From GCA-2717185 sp964474755 (lineage in GTDB: Bacteria > Pseudomonadota > Alphaproteobacteria > UBA8366 > GCA-2717185), in contig CAYYUG010000006.1 in the NCBI GenBank assembly GCA_964474755.1, forward strand, positions 1 through 64,000: a stretch of 64,000 nt of DNA, read 5' to 3'. The notes under the pieces are model-generated. The model was not told the origin of the DNA and searched no databases. It worked only from the letters and a program-made list of their open reading frames with translations. The translations under genes and the position numbers were made by a program. Positions 1 to 9,237 of this stretch are shown here, piece by piece; position 1 is the first letter of the stretch, and each line of letters begins with the position of its first letter.

Positions 1-260
1 TGAATTTCATTCAAAACCACCCAGGCGGCCGCTAGGGTCGGGTGGCCCGCGAGACCGATTTCAAACCGCGGCGTAAACCAGCGTATGCCGTATCCATTTG
101 CGTCGGGCACGCAGAAAACTGTTTCCGACAGATTGTTTTCCGCCGCGATTGCCTGCATTGTCTGCTCTGGAAGCCAAGCGTCAAGGAAACAAACTGCAGC
201 AGGATTACCTCCAAAGACGTGATCAGTAAACGCATCTATCTGATACTGTTTGATCTGCAT
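1..260 (-). CDS. PhzF-family isomerase/epimerase, 5' part only
   Basis: The first 86 codons of a gene that leaves the window at base 1. The translation starts MQIKQYQIDAFTDHVFGGNP, has AAENNLSETVF at about residues 39-49 and GLAGHPTLAAAW at about 69-80. These are the N-terminal landmarks of the PhzF (phenazine biosynthesis-like) fold; the Glu of ENNLSET matches the catalytic Glu of PhzF. The start is ATG at 258-260 with GGAGAG about 4 bases upstream. Most PhzF-family members are uncharacterised isomerases or epimerases, and nothing here indicates phenazine synthesis. The family call is sound; the substrate is unknown. The C-terminal half is outside the window. Confidence 0.85.
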   Translation of the reverse strand, partial: MQIKQYQIDAFTDHVFGGNPAAVCFLDAWLPEQTMQAIAAENNLSETVFCVPDANGYGIRWFTPRFEIGLAGHPTLAAAWVVLNEI

Positions 261-468
261 ACTTACTCTCCAAGGATCGATCGCAACAGAATAGCGTCAC
301 GGCTTTGTGCTTCGTAGCTTAATGGTATAATTCCCTATTATCGTATAGCGGACCCCCAACCCGAGAACGAGAAAGCGCGTCGTCGCCGAAACAGCCGTGG
401 GTTTCTGTGCGAAAATTGCTATCCTCACTAAAGATCTCAAATTTCGCTTGTGATATTTGTTTAATTTG

Positions 469-1278
469 TCAGGGGAAAACTGCAACCGTGTGTCCATGCC
501 CTAATGGCCCGTGCCCCTGACCGAAGCCTGGTGCGGCCAAAATTGCCTGACGCACATAGGCACGCGCTCGATCAACGGCATCGCGTAACGGCATTTCTTG
601 TGCAAGCCCTGTTGCAACTGCCGATGCTAGGGTACATCCGGTACCATGAGTATGGTTAGTATCAATTCGTTCATCGTCCCAACGATGCCGTTCACTTCCC
701 GCAAACAGGAAATCGGTCAGTAAGGCACCCGTCAAATGCCCCCCTTTTAAGAGAACGGCCGATGCGCCCAGTTCACTGAAGGCTTGTGCCGCTGACTGCA
801 TATCATGAACCGTCCCAATCTCGCGTTCAATGAGTGCCGCTGCCTCTGGTATGTTCGGTGTCAAGACTGTGGCTATAGGCACCAACCGAGACCTTAAAGA
901 GGAGATCGCTTCTGGTTCCAAAAGGGGGTGTCCCCCTTTTGCAAACATTACAGGATCCGCGATGAGCGGAAGGTCATATTCCGTAATCACATCGCAAACT
1001 GCCTCGATAACCGCCGCATTATGCAACATTCCAGTCTTGATAATGTCTACGCCAATATCATCGATCACCGTTCGCATTTGTTGCACTATAAAATCGGGCT
1101 CGATGCCGACGACACCAAAGACCCCCATGGTATTTTGAGCGGTAAGTGCAGTGACCGCAGTCATTGCGAAACCACCTAATGCCGTAACAGTCTTGATATC
1201 GGCCTGAATACCTGCTCCACCGCCAGAATCTGAGCCCGCGACAATTAGGACCCTTCCCTGCACCGAATGTCCTGTCAT
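469..1278 (-). CDS. thiD: Hydroxymethylpyrimidine/phosphomethylpyrimidine kinase
   Basis: ThiD phosphorylates HMP and then HMP phosphate to give the pyrimidine half of thiamine, in the cytoplasm. The 269-residue length is normal. The N-terminal GSDSGGGAGIQAD (about residues 15-27) binds the pyrimidine, and HGTGCTLASA near residue 213 is the ribokinase-fold anion-hole and catalytic motif. Its start overlaps the glmM stop by 4 bases (ATGA at 1275-1278), so the two are translationally coupled. The other thiamine gene here, thiE, lies 22 kb away, so this is not a thiamine operon. I saw no THI-box riboswitch upstream. Confidence 0.95.
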   Translation of the reverse strand: MTGHSVQGRVLIVAGSDSGGGAGIQADIKTVTALGGFAMTAVTALTAQNTMGVFGVVGIEPDFIVQQMRTVIDDIGVDIIKTGMLHNAAVIEAVCDVITEYDLPLIADPVMFAKGGHPLLEPEAISSLRSRLVPIATVLTPNIPEAAALIEREIGTVHDMQSAAQAFSELGASAVLLKGGHLTGALLTDFLFAGSERHRWDDERIDTNHTHGTGCTLASAVATGLAQEMPLRDAVDRARAYVRQAILAAPGFGQGHGPLGHGHTVAVFP

Positions 1279-2417
1279 CCTCCGGAAACCTGCTCGATAG
1301 TCGCAATGATATTATCAACAACGCTGGCAACTAGTTTGTCGTCATCAGCCTCAGCCATCACACGGATGACAGGCTCGGTACCAGACTTTCGNNNNNNNNN
1401 NNNNNNNNNNNNNNNNNNNNNNNNNNNNNNNNNNNNNNNNNNNNNNNNNNNNNNNNNNNNNNNNNNNNNNNNNNNNNNNNNNNNNNNNNNNCCGACCGCT
1501 GTACGTATCAGGTCCAAACCTATCTCATTGAGATAACGCTCCAAACCAAGGTTGGACATCACAGTCGCCACAATACCGCCTCCGCATAACCTCTCTGCCT
1601 GCTGCCATGATCGGGCGATAAGACCCATTATCTGATCGCCATCGAGGATTGCCCCGGATTCGTCGGCAAGGATCATACGGTCAGCATCTCCATCGAGCGC
1701 AATGCCAACGTTGGCGCCGTGCAAAACAACCTGCTCGCGCATCAGTGCCGTGCTGGTCGCACCACATTCCTGGTTAATGTTGGTACCGTCCGGGTGTACA
1801 CCGACAGGAATGACTTCTGCCCCCAATTCGTAAAAAACCGCCGGTGCAACGCGATACGCGGCACCATTGCCGCAATCGACAACGACCTTAAGTCCGTCCA
1901 GCCGTAAACCACGTGGAAACGTTTGCTTAACGAACTCAATATAACGACCTGGCGCATCATCTAGGCGTGTCGCGCGACCAAGCGCTTCGGATTCGACATA
2001 GTCTCCCTTTTCCTCCTCCATTAAGGTCTCGATTGCACTCTCTTCCTCATCGGATATTTTATAACCGTCCGGGCCGAACAGCTTGATACCGTTATCCTGA
2101 TAGGGATTGTGCGATGCTGAAATCACCACACCTAGGTCAGCACGCAGGGAACGCGTCAGCATAGCCACTGCCGGTGTCGGCATTGGTCCAACAAGATTCA
2201 CATCCATGCCCATGGAAATAAAACCCGCAACCAAGGCTGGCTCTAACATGTAACCGGATAGCCTTGTATCCTTGCCGATTACGACAAGGTGGCGATGGTT
2301 GCCGCGATGAAACCGCTGTCCAGCGGCCATGGCTAGGCGCAATACGGTGGTGGGTCTTATAGGTTCGCTATTAGCGCGCCCACGAATACCATCCGTTCCG
2401 AAAAATTTTCGGTTCAT
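1275..2417 (-). CDS. glmM: Phosphoglucosamine mutase, interrupted by a scaffold gap
   Basis: GlmM interconverts glucosamine-6-phosphate and glucosamine-1-phosphate on the way to UDP-GlcNAc, peptidoglycan and LPS. The N-terminus has FFGTDGIRG, the phosphoserine loop SASHNP (about residues 100-105) and the metal loop DGDADR (about 242-247); the C-terminus has the phosphate-binding RKSGTEP. The gap at 1392-1491 removes the sugar-binding segment that normally carries GEQSGH. GlmM is usually about 450 residues and roughly 346 are visible, so about 100 codons are missing and 100 N is too short. Both sides are in the same frame, so nothing suggests a broken gene. ATG at 2417 has AGGA about 5 bases upstream; a GTG lies just before it. 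Confidence 0.95.
   Translation of the reverse strand: MNRKFFGTDGIRGRANSEPIRPTTVLRLAMAAGQRFHRGNHRHLVVIGKDTRLSGYMLEPALVAGFISMGMDVNLVGPMPTPAVAMLTRSLRADLGVVISASHNPYQDNGIKLFGPDGYKISDEEESAIETLMEEEKGDYVESEALGRATRLDDAPGRYIEFVKQTFPRGLRLDGLKVVVDCGNGAAYRVAPAVFYELGAEVIPVGVHPDGTNINQECGATSTALMREQVVLHGANVGIALDGDADRMILADESGAILDGDQIMGLIARSWQQAERLCGGGIVATVMSNLGLERYLNEIGLDLIRTAVXXXXXXXXXXXXXXXXXXXXXXXXXXXXXXXXXXRKSGTEPVIRVMAEADDDKLVASVVDNIIATIEQVSGG
1392..1491. other. Scaffold gap (100 N) inside glmM
   Basis: Exactly 100 N, a conventional placeholder. The flanks are unrelated to each other. From GlmM family length the true missing DNA is nearer 300 bases, and its length must leave remainder 1 on division by 3 to keep the frame. 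Confidence 0.95.
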
Positions 2418-2521
2418 CACAATCCTTGTTTGGTTGCTCTCATCTGATATGGCAACACAGGATCAACTGAACAGTTATATAAAACTTACTTGAATTCGTG
2501 TAGCTGGATGTTCGTTTTTGA

Positions 2522-4432
2522 TCAGCTCTCAGGCTGAGGTTCCGGGCCAATATCAGTGACTGGGCCGCTAGTCGGGACAGAGGTACGAATGCCATTTGAC
2601 GGCATCTCGCCTTCATCTGATCCCTTCGATATATCTTCACCGCGCAGCAGCGCATCGATCTCATCTCGCGACAGGGTTTCGTATTCGAGCAGGCCCTTTG
2701 CGATCGCGTGCAAATCCTCAAGACGTTCGTTAAGAATTTCGCGGGCCTTCTTCTCACCCAAATAGACCATTTGGCGCACTTCTTCATCAATAGTCTTAAG
2801 AGTCGCTTCAGAGACATTCTTTCGTTGTGTAACCGAATGACCGAGGAAAATTTCCTCTTCGTTCTCGCTGTAGCGCAGTGGCCCAAGCTCGTCACTGAAC
2901 CCATATTCCGTGATCATTGCCCGAGCAATCTGAGTTGCCTGCTGTATATCCTGCGCAGCACCCGTCGTGATATTCTCCTTGCCATAGATGATTTCCTCGG
3001 CAACACGGCCCCCGAACGAGCTAGCGATACGGGCCGTTAGCTCCGTATAGGATTGCGCGTATTTATCACGCTCCGGCAACCACATGGTCACACCCAGAGC
3101 ACGTCCGCGCGGGATGATCGTTACCTTATGGAGCGGCTCGTGGCCTTTGACGTGCATCATTACCAAAGCGTGGCCACCCTCGTGATAGGCCGTCATCTCT
3201 TTCTCTTCCTCGGTCATAACCATGGAGCGCCGCTCGGTGCCCATCATGACTTTGTCCTTAGATTCTTCTAGTTCTTGCATGGAAACGACGCGCCTATTTT
3301 TACGTGCTGCAAGAAGAGCTGCCTCGTTGACCAAATTGGCTAGGTCCGCACCGGAAAAGCCAGGCGTCCCACGCGCTATAACTTTGGCGTCGACGTCTGG
3401 CGCTAGGGGCACTTTGCGCATATGGACCTTAAGAATTTTCTCGCGGCCGAGGATATCCGGGTTCGGCACAACAACCTGACGATCAAATCGACCAGGTCGG
3501 AGCAGCGCGGGATCTAGGACATCTGGACGGTTTGTTGCGGCGATTAGGATAACTCCTTCATTCGCCTCGAAACCGTCCATCTCGACCAGTAACTGGTTCA
3601 AGGTCTGCTCACGCTCGTCATTTCCGCCTCCGAGACCAGCGCCACGATGGCGGCCTACCGCATCGATTTCATCGATGAAAATAATGCAGGGCGCATTTTT
3701 CTTACCCTGCTCGAACATGTCGCGGACACGGCTCGCACCAACACCGACAAACATTTCGACGAAGTCCGAACCGGATATCGTAAAGAATGGTACATTGGCT
3801 TCGCCAGCTATGGCACGGGCAAGCAATGTTTTACCGGTACCCGGCGGACCGACTAGCAGAACACCCTTAGGGATCTTACCACCGAGACGCTGAAATTTTT
3901 GTGGATCCTTAAGGAAATCAACTACCTCTTCAAGTTCTTGCTTTGCTTCGTCGATACCGGCAACATCCTCGAACGTTACGCGACCCGTCTTTTCCGTCAA
4001 CAAGCGTGCGCGAGACTTACCAAACCCCATTGCCTTACCACCACCTGACTGCATCTGACGCATAAAAAAGACCCACACACCAATGAGGAGCAGCATTGGA
4101 AACCAGGAAATTAAAATTCCCAGCAACGAGGGCATACTCTCTTCCGGTGGAGCCGCGCTAATCTTGACACCAGATGCAGTCAACGTTTCGACAAGTTTAG
4201 GATCATCCGGAGCGTAAGTCGTGAACGTTCCTGCACCTTCGCGGTAGTGCCCGGTGATAGTCCGGTCTTGGATAGTAACATCGTTGACCTGATTGAGTTG
4301 GCTCATAAAATCTGAATACGTAATCGGGGCCTGAGCACTACGATGCGACGACCCTTGGAATAAATTAAATAAACCAATCATCAAAATGATAATTATGATC
4401 CAAAGAGCTAAATTCTTGCCAAAAACATTCAC
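2522..4432 (-). CDS. ftsH: ATP-dependent zinc metalloprotease FtsH
   Basis: A membrane-anchored AAA+ protease that degrades misfolded membrane proteins and regulatory proteins. In order: an N-terminal transmembrane helix (about residues 5-24), a periplasmic loop, a second helix (about 105-124), Walker A GPPGTGKT (about 195-202), Walker B IIFIDEID, the second region of homology ending RPGRFDRQ, and the zinc site HEGGH (about 417-421). The zinc motif has Gly where most FtsH have Ala (HEAGH); both His and the Glu are kept. I chose GTG at 4432 because it gives MNVFGKNLALW, the usual N-terminus; a TTG lies 15 bases upstream at 4447. It sits between tilS and glmM, a common alphaproteobacterial order, but the frequently intervening folP is absent. 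Confidence 0.96.
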   Translation of the reverse strand: MNVFGKNLALWIIIIILMIGLFNLFQGSSHRSAQAPITYSDFMSQLNQVNDVTIQDRTITGHYREGAGTFTTYAPDDPKLVETLTASGVKISAAPPEESMPSLLGILISWFPMLLLIGVWVFFMRQMQSGGGKAMGFGKSRARLLTEKTGRVTFEDVAGIDEAKQELEEVVDFLKDPQKFQRLGGKIPKGVLLVGPPGTGKTLLARAIAGEANVPFFTISGSDFVEMFVGVGASRVRDMFEQGKKNAPCIIFIDEIDAVGRHRGAGLGGGNDEREQTLNQLLVEMDGFEANEGVILIAATNRPDVLDPALLRPGRFDRQVVVPNPDILGREKILKVHMRKVPLAPDVDAKVIARGTPGFSGADLANLVNEAALLAARKNRRVVSMQELEESKDKVMMGTERRSMVMTEEEKEMTAYHEGGHALVMMHVKGHEPLHKVTIIPRGRALGVTMWLPERDKYAQSYTELTARIASSFGGRVAEEIIYGKENITTGAAQDIQQATQIARAMITEYGFSDELGPLRYSENEEEIFLGHSVTQRKNVSEATLKTIDEEVRQMVYLGEKKAREILNERLEDLHAIAKGLLEYETLSRDEIDALLRGEDISKGSDEGEMPSNGIRTSVPTSGPVTDIGPEPQPES

Positions 4433-4495
4433 GCTAGGGCCTTTCAATTCCGGGGCCGGAATATAGGGATATCGCTCCTATTTCCAAATGTTAAT

Positions 4496-5866
4496 CTACA
4501 TTAATGTAGATAGTGTGAACCTACCTTTTTGCAATGTAAAGCGCGCGGGCACTAAGGGATGCGGTGGCGCAAATACAACTTGGTGCGGATGATGCAATGC
4601 TGGAACCATTCTTTTCCCCAATAGCCCCAGATGAGGAACGGAACTTAATGCATCTCCCTTCCAAATGGAGGGCAGTGTAGCTCTAGCGACAGCGGGTATA
4701 GATGACTGCCGTAGTCTTGGAGCCACCTCAATTGCTTGCTGCCACCCATTACTTCCCAGACGCCGCACTTCTCCAATATTGCGGTTTCCCAGACACAGCT
4801 TAAATCGTCCGTCCCACAATAACTCGCCACATGCCGGAAGTACTGATTTTACTGCTGATGCTTCCCTACAAATTAGTAGGCCGTCAAAGCGACGCAGCAC
4901 CCTGCATCCAGCCAAGGTTCTACCACTGCCTGCCGCACCGTCTTGGATCCAGGTAAGGAGGCGTTCAAGCCTTGCAAGGCGGGGGCTATAACTGTTGCCT
5001 CCGATACACATCAACAAACGAGCCATGACCCGCAAGGCGACTTCCTCTGGTATCGCGCGCAAGGGGGCCTGCGAAACGCAGCAATAACCGGACGGATAAA
5101 CAACCGCCATCCGTGCCAGCGCTTCTGCAACGTTTTGCTCTAAGGCATCCCGCGTGCGAGCCATCCGCGATGCCGTCTCAGACAACCGTCGGGCGGTCAT
5201 ACCCTCGGCAGCGAGAGCCAAAGATAATCCACGTATTCTAACACGTGCGAACCTTTTGTCGTCGTTTGATAGATCATGAACGTGCTTAACTTTTAAATGT
5301 GCGAGGGTCGCTTGCAATCTTGTCTGAGGCACGCTCAGTATCGGGCGTATAATACGAATTTTTGATGTCTCAACGACAGGTGCCATTGCGGCCAGTCCAT
5401 GGCTACCGCTTCCGCGCGCGAGGCGCAGTAAAACTGTCTCGGCCTGATCTTCCTGATGATGTGCAACGGCCAGATGCAAATAGCCGTTAGCTACACACCA
5501 TTTATTCAGCAGTTCATATCGGATTTTTCTCGCGGTTGCCTGAACATCAGCCGATCGTATAGGCACGTTGTTCAATATAATCTCGCACGCAACACCGTGG
5601 CTGGCTAACTCAGCAGCGACAGACTGCGCCTCCGCCTTTGAATTCTCCCGTATACTGTGATCAATTACCAGTGCCGTTACCCTTCCACCGCGTTTGGCCG
5701 CCCAAGCTTCAGTCAAAAGGGCAAGCGTCATACTGTCTGCACCGCCGGAGCAGGCTACAGCGATTCCGGGACGGATCTCAAACGGGCCAACCGAAGCCAT
5801 CAGCACCGCAAATTCACTCTTCGTAATTTGCTGTTTATTGAAATCCGAGACGGGCCGTAGACGCAA
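4496..5866 (-). CDS. tilS: tRNA(Ile)-lysidine synthase
   Basis: TilS attaches lysine to C34 of the CAU-anticodon tRNA-Ile, switching it from Met to Ile identity; it is essential in most bacteria. The PP-loop ATP-binding motif SGGADS is at about residues 40-45, followed by the HHQEDQAETVLLRLARGSG stretch typical of TilS. Length 456 fits the long form with C-terminal domains. The start is uncertain: TTG at 5866, 7 bases after the cpoB stop, keeps the full N-terminus, while the first in-frame ATG is at 5800 and would leave about 18 residues before the PP-loop. Neither has a convincing Shine-Dalgarno. Confidence 0.93.
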   Translation of the reverse strand: MRLRPVSDFNKQQITKSEFAVLMASVGPFEIRPGIAVACSGGADSMTLALLTEAWAAKRGGRVTALVIDHSIRENSKAEAQSVAAELASHGVACEIILNNVPIRSADVQATARKIRYELLNKWCVANGYLHLAVAHHQEDQAETVLLRLARGSGSHGLAAMAPVVETSKIRIIRPILSVPQTRLQATLAHLKVKHVHDLSNDDKRFARVRIRGLSLALAAEGMTARRLSETASRMARTRDALEQNVAEALARMAVVYPSGYCCVSQAPLRAIPEEVALRVMARLLMCIGGNSYSPRLARLERLLTWIQDGAAGSGRTLAGCRVLRRFDGLLICREASAVKSVLPACGELLWDGRFKLCLGNRNIGEVRRLGSNGWQQAIEVAPRLRQSSIPAVARATLPSIWKGDALSSVPHLGLLGKRMVPALHHPHQVVFAPPHPLVPARFTLQKGRFTLSTLM

Positions 5867-5873
5867 CCTGAAA

Positions 5874-7037
5874 TTACCCGCAACCCAAACGAGTCATATC
5901 AATCCTCGCGCCAGAGATAATACGTTGGTTCGCGCTTGGGAATGTCTTGATCAATTCCGCGTACGTCGTGCATGCGGACTTGTTTTCACTGATCTGAGAA
6001 AGCGATTTAGCTAGTTTATAAAGGTTATCTGGTGCCTTGTTTCCCTTTGGAAAACGTTGATACGCATCGAGGAATATCCGTGCCGCCTCCGCAAACTGTT
6101 TGCGCACATAGTAGGTTTCTCCCATCCAATACATGGCGTTACCGGCTAGCGGGTTATCAGGATGCAGATCTACAAACGCACGCAGAGCATTTTCTGCTTG
6201 ATCGTAATTACGTGTTTTTAACTGGCCAAAAGCGTATGCATACTGCTGACGCGCGTTACCTTCCGGCAATCCGCCTTTACCAGGTAGTCTAGCAACGGGT
6301 GTTGCGCTGCTTGAGATACCTCCTAACACTGGCACGGCTTGAGGAGGTGCCTGATTTGCCGGACCAGGGAAGCGCGAACCCTTTGACGATGGCAGCTGTG
6401 GAACGGATGGAGTACGCTGCTTGCTCCTAACAGAGGCGAGTTCACGTCCAGTGATTCGACCGAGTGACTGCTGACCGGGTGCAAGATCAGTCAGGCTTCC
6501 AGAGACGCTGCCAGAAGAAATAATCGTCGTTCCAGTCTTTTCCCTTGCCGGCGATGTCGGAACTTGGCCTATTGCGGTGAGATTTTGATCCATGCTAGCA
6601 ATCGGCCGACCGCCCTCAAGTGCCCTTAGACGGATATCGACGTCTGCAACGAGTTTGTCGAGTCTCTCGCCCATAATTCTAATATCGTGCTGTACCCTCT
6701 CAGTAAGACCAGTTACGTCGCGAATCTGACCTTGAATTTCTAAAATTTTCCGCTGTAAACGGGCGTTACCATCGTTTTCAGGAGCTATTGGCCGTTTCGC
6801 AGGCAAGACAGTATTACCATCACGATAGGTGTATCGTTGAATGTCCGTCAAATCGCGGCGTAAACGCTCAATTTCACGAATAATTGTATTCGAAACAGTA
6901 GCGTCGGTCTGCGCAGATACTGGCATTGCTAAAATACTAAGTGCAAACCCCAGCAAAAAGAGCGCTTGCAGACATAAATAGCGCTCCTGCCTCCAAAATC
7001 GTCCGTGTCTTTTAATTATCTGATAAAACGGGTTCAT
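5874..7037 (-). CDS. cpoB: Tol-Pal system protein CpoB/YbgF
   Basis: A periplasmic coordinator linking the Tol-Pal machine to peptidoglycan synthesis during division. The N-terminus carries a signal peptide ending PVSAQ, then a coiled-coil segment (about residues 45-130), a low-complexity Ser/Pro/Gly linker and C-terminal TPR repeats beginning near QQYAYAFGQLKTRNYDQAEN and including AGNAMYWMGETYY. About 388 residues is longer than E. coli CpoB because of the linker, which is usual in Alphaproteobacteria. ATG at 7037 has AGGA about 8 bases upstream; an ATG 9 bases earlier is too close to it. Last of the tol genes. Confidence 0.93.
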   Translation of the reverse strand: MNPFYQIIKRHGRFWRQERYLCLQALFLLGFALSILAMPVSAQTDATVSNTIIREIERLRRDLTDIQRYTYRDGNTVLPAKRPIAPENDGNARLQRKILEIQGQIRDVTGLTERVQHDIRIMGERLDKLVADVDIRLRALEGGRPIASMDQNLTAIGQVPTSPAREKTGTTIISSGSVSGSLTDLAPGQQSLGRITGRELASVRSKQRTPSVPQLPSSKGSRFPGPANQAPPQAVPVLGGISSSATPVARLPGKGGLPEGNARQQYAYAFGQLKTRNYDQAENALRAFVDLHPDNPLAGNAMYWMGETYYVRKQFAEAARIFLDAYQRFPKGNKAPDNLYKLAKSLSQISENKSACTTYAELIKTFPSANQRIISGARIDMTRLGCG

Positions 7038-7138
7038 GGGGCCCATCCTATCGCCTCAATTCGGCAACATTAAGGCGATTAATCTGACGGGCTTTCGGCG
7101 ATCCAATGCCGCCCCCGCAGTAGTTCTCTTTTTGGGAC

Positions 7139-7699
7139 CTAGCTGCCTGCGCCGCCACTTGGCAAGGTGACACCACGACGGTTTTGTGCCCAGGCCGATT
7201 TGTTCGAACCCAAGACAGCAGGGCGCTCTTTACCATAACTGATCGTCTCAATCCGACCTGGTGCCACACCTAAGCTAATCAGACTCTCTCGAACAGCATT
7301 AGCGCGACGTTCACCTAAAGCAAGATTGTATTCACGCGTGCCCCGTTCATCGCAATGACCCTCAATAACAACCGTATGATTTTTATATTTTTGCAGCCAT
7401 GCTGACTGTTTCTTCAAGGTCCCCGCCGCCTCCTCTGTAATTTCCGATTTATCCAAGTCGAAAAAAATACGATCGCCAACATTTACAAAAAAATCAACGC
7501 GGCTGCCCGGCGGCGCACCAGACGGCGTGGCTTTTTTCACCTTAGATGCTGTTTTCGGAGCTGTGGCCGTCTGTGCCGAAGACGAGGATGCTTGCGTCGA
7601 CGATCCCTCGCTCTTTGCACTTCCAGAATCTTCAGGTTCTGTTGCGCACGCAGACACCAGCGAAGCCGCCGCGAACAAACTTAAAATCTTCATACGCAT
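7139..7699 (-). CDS. pal: Peptidoglycan-associated lipoprotein Pal
   Basis: An outer-membrane lipoprotein that ties the outer membrane to peptidoglycan and binds TolB. The lipobox is LVSAC with the lipidated Cys at residue 18. A Ser/Ala/Lys-rich linker follows (about 20-70), then the OmpA-like domain with VNVGDRIFFDLDKSEI and the peptidoglycan-binding stretch GHCDERGTREYNLALGERRA. Length 186 is normal. ATG at 7699 has GGGG about 8 bases upstream. It lies between tolB and cpoB, with 195 bases separating it from tolB, enough for its own promoter. Confidence 0.97.
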   Translation of the reverse strand: MRMKILSLFAAASLVSACATEPEDSGSAKSEGSSTQASSSSAQTATAPKTASKVKKATPSGAPPGSRVDFFVNVGDRIFFDLDKSEITEEAAGTLKKQSAWLQKYKNHTVVIEGHCDERGTREYNLALGERRANAVRESLISLGVAPGRIETISYGKERPAVLGSNKSAWAQNRRGVTLPSGGAGS

Positions 7700-7894
7700 C
7701 TACTTACCCCTTGGACGGAATATGGGTTTCTATTTCTGCTCCATTGCGCGGAATATTGGGACGTTCTGTCGCGAATAAGGTAGCAAGTCAAGGATATATT
7801 TACCCTCAGTTAACCCTACCAAATTTCTAAACACAACCGCTCCTCCTAAATATTACACAGCAATTTTGCATAAATTCTAAGCAACTTTCTAATA

Positions 7895-9235
7895 TTACGG
7901 GTTGAGTGGTGACCAAGCCGGGTCAGAAGCGTCCCCACTGGTCAAAACTTCCCTAAGGTTGTGTCCTGTGAGGTCCACCGAATACAGACGGCTTGTTCCT
8001 CCTTTGCCCTTAGAATCGCTCGGTGTTTCGCGAAAAAACATGAGCACGCGTCCGTTCGGGGCCCAGGTAGGCCCTTCATCGAGAAAACTTTCTGACAATA
8101 GCCGTTCACCGCTACCGTCTGGCCGCATGACACCAATATGAAACTTTCCGCCAAGCTGTTTGGTGAATGCGATTAGGTCGCCCCGAGGCGACCACACTGG
8201 TGTACCATATCGGCCACGGCCGAAACTGATTCGACGGACATTACCCCCGCTACCATCCATGACATATACCTGCGGTGATCCGCCACGATCGGAATTAAAT
8301 GTCACAAACTCACCGTCTGGCGATGCGCTTGGCGACGTATCAATTGCAGGGTGTCTAGTCAGACGCTTCTCCACCCGTGTTTGTAGGTCCATACGATAAA
8401 TATCAGAGTTCCCGTCTGTCGCAAACGACATCAAAATAGATTTCCCATCCGTGGTAAAACGCGGGGCAAAGGTCATACCTCTGAAGTTTCCGAGCACTTC
8501 TTCTCGTCCAGTTTCGATATCGAACAGATAAACCCGTGGTGAATCGTTATAGTAGGAAAGATAAGTTATTTCCTGCGTCGTCGGCGAAAATCGCGGGGTC
8601 AGCACGAGCGCAGTCCCATCGGTAAGAAAGCGAAAGCCGTCACCATCTTGGTCCATTATGGCGAGCCGTTTAATTCGCTTGTCCCGAGGGCCACTCTCCG
8701 ACACGAATACAATTCGCGTGTCGAAATAGCCATCTTCTCCAGTCATGCGTTTGTAAATCGCATCTGAAACAATATGGGCGACGCGGCGCCAATTCTCCGG
8801 TTCTGTGAAATAGGCTAGTCCCGTCATTTGCGCTTCCGCGAATACATCCCAAAGTCGAAATTCGACGCGCAAGCGACCGTCCGGTTGGACTTTAACATTC
8901 CCCTGGACAAGGGCTTGTGCATTTATCACTCGCCAGTCCGAAAAACGCGGGCGCACCTGCAATGAGGCCGCATCTTGAATAAAGGCCCGCCGATCTAGCG
9001 GGCGAAACAGTCCTGAACGCTCCAGGTTGTTAGATATCACATTGGATATGTTACCTCCGATGCTGGTCTCCGGATTTGTGAGACCGTTAAATTCAGTTAT
9101 TGCGATGGGAAGCGGTTCGATGTTTCCCCGGCGAATATCGACGCGTACCTCCGCTAAAGAGGAAACAGGCAGTAAGACCAATAAAATCAGGAAAATACAG
9201 GCAAAGCTCACGAGGAATTCGGGTTTCCTTTGCAT
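7895..9235 (-). CDS. tolB: Tol-Pal system beta-propeller protein TolB
   Basis: A periplasmic protein that binds Pal and TolA. An N-terminal signal peptide (FACIFLILLVLLPVSSLAE region) is followed by the TolB N-terminal domain (VDIRRGNIEPLPIAITEF) and a WD40-like propeller with repeated blades such as DTSPSASPDGEFVTFNSDRG. Length 446 is typical. I chose ATG at 9235, which begins MQRKPEFLVSF directly before the signal peptide; an in-frame ATG at 9283 would lie inside tolA and spoil the signal peptide. The start lies 2 bases after the tolA stop. Confidence 0.96.
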   Translation of the reverse strand: MQRKPEFLVSFACIFLILLVLLPVSSLAEVRVDIRRGNIEPLPIAITEFNGLTNPETSIGGNISNVISNNLERSGLFRPLDRRAFIQDAASLQVRPRFSDWRVINAQALVQGNVKVQPDGRLRVEFRLWDVFAEAQMTGLAYFTEPENWRRVAHIVSDAIYKRMTGEDGYFDTRIVFVSESGPRDKRIKRLAIMDQDGDGFRFLTDGTALVLTPRFSPTTQEITYLSYYNDSPRVYLFDIETGREEVLGNFRGMTFAPRFTTDGKSILMSFATDGNSDIYRMDLQTRVEKRLTRHPAIDTSPSASPDGEFVTFNSDRGGSPQVYVMDGSGGNVRRISFGRGRYGTPVWSPRGDLIAFTKQLGGKFHIGVMRPDGSGERLLSESFLDEGPTWAPNGRVLMFFRETPSDSKGKGGTSRLYSVDLTGHNLREVLTSGDASDPAWSPLNP

Positions 9236-9237
9236 CG

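Noticed and set aside
307..360. tRNA-like stretch (TAGCTTAATGGTATAA resembles a tRNA D arm) between thiD and the PhzF gene
   Set aside because: No matching anticodon stem-loop, T arm (GTTCGA) or acceptor stem can be formed in the following 60 bases.
469..1391. Thiamine riboswitch for thiD or thiE
   Set aside because: No CTGAGA plus ACC-TGATCTGG THI-box order is present upstream of either gene, and both are internal to other operons.
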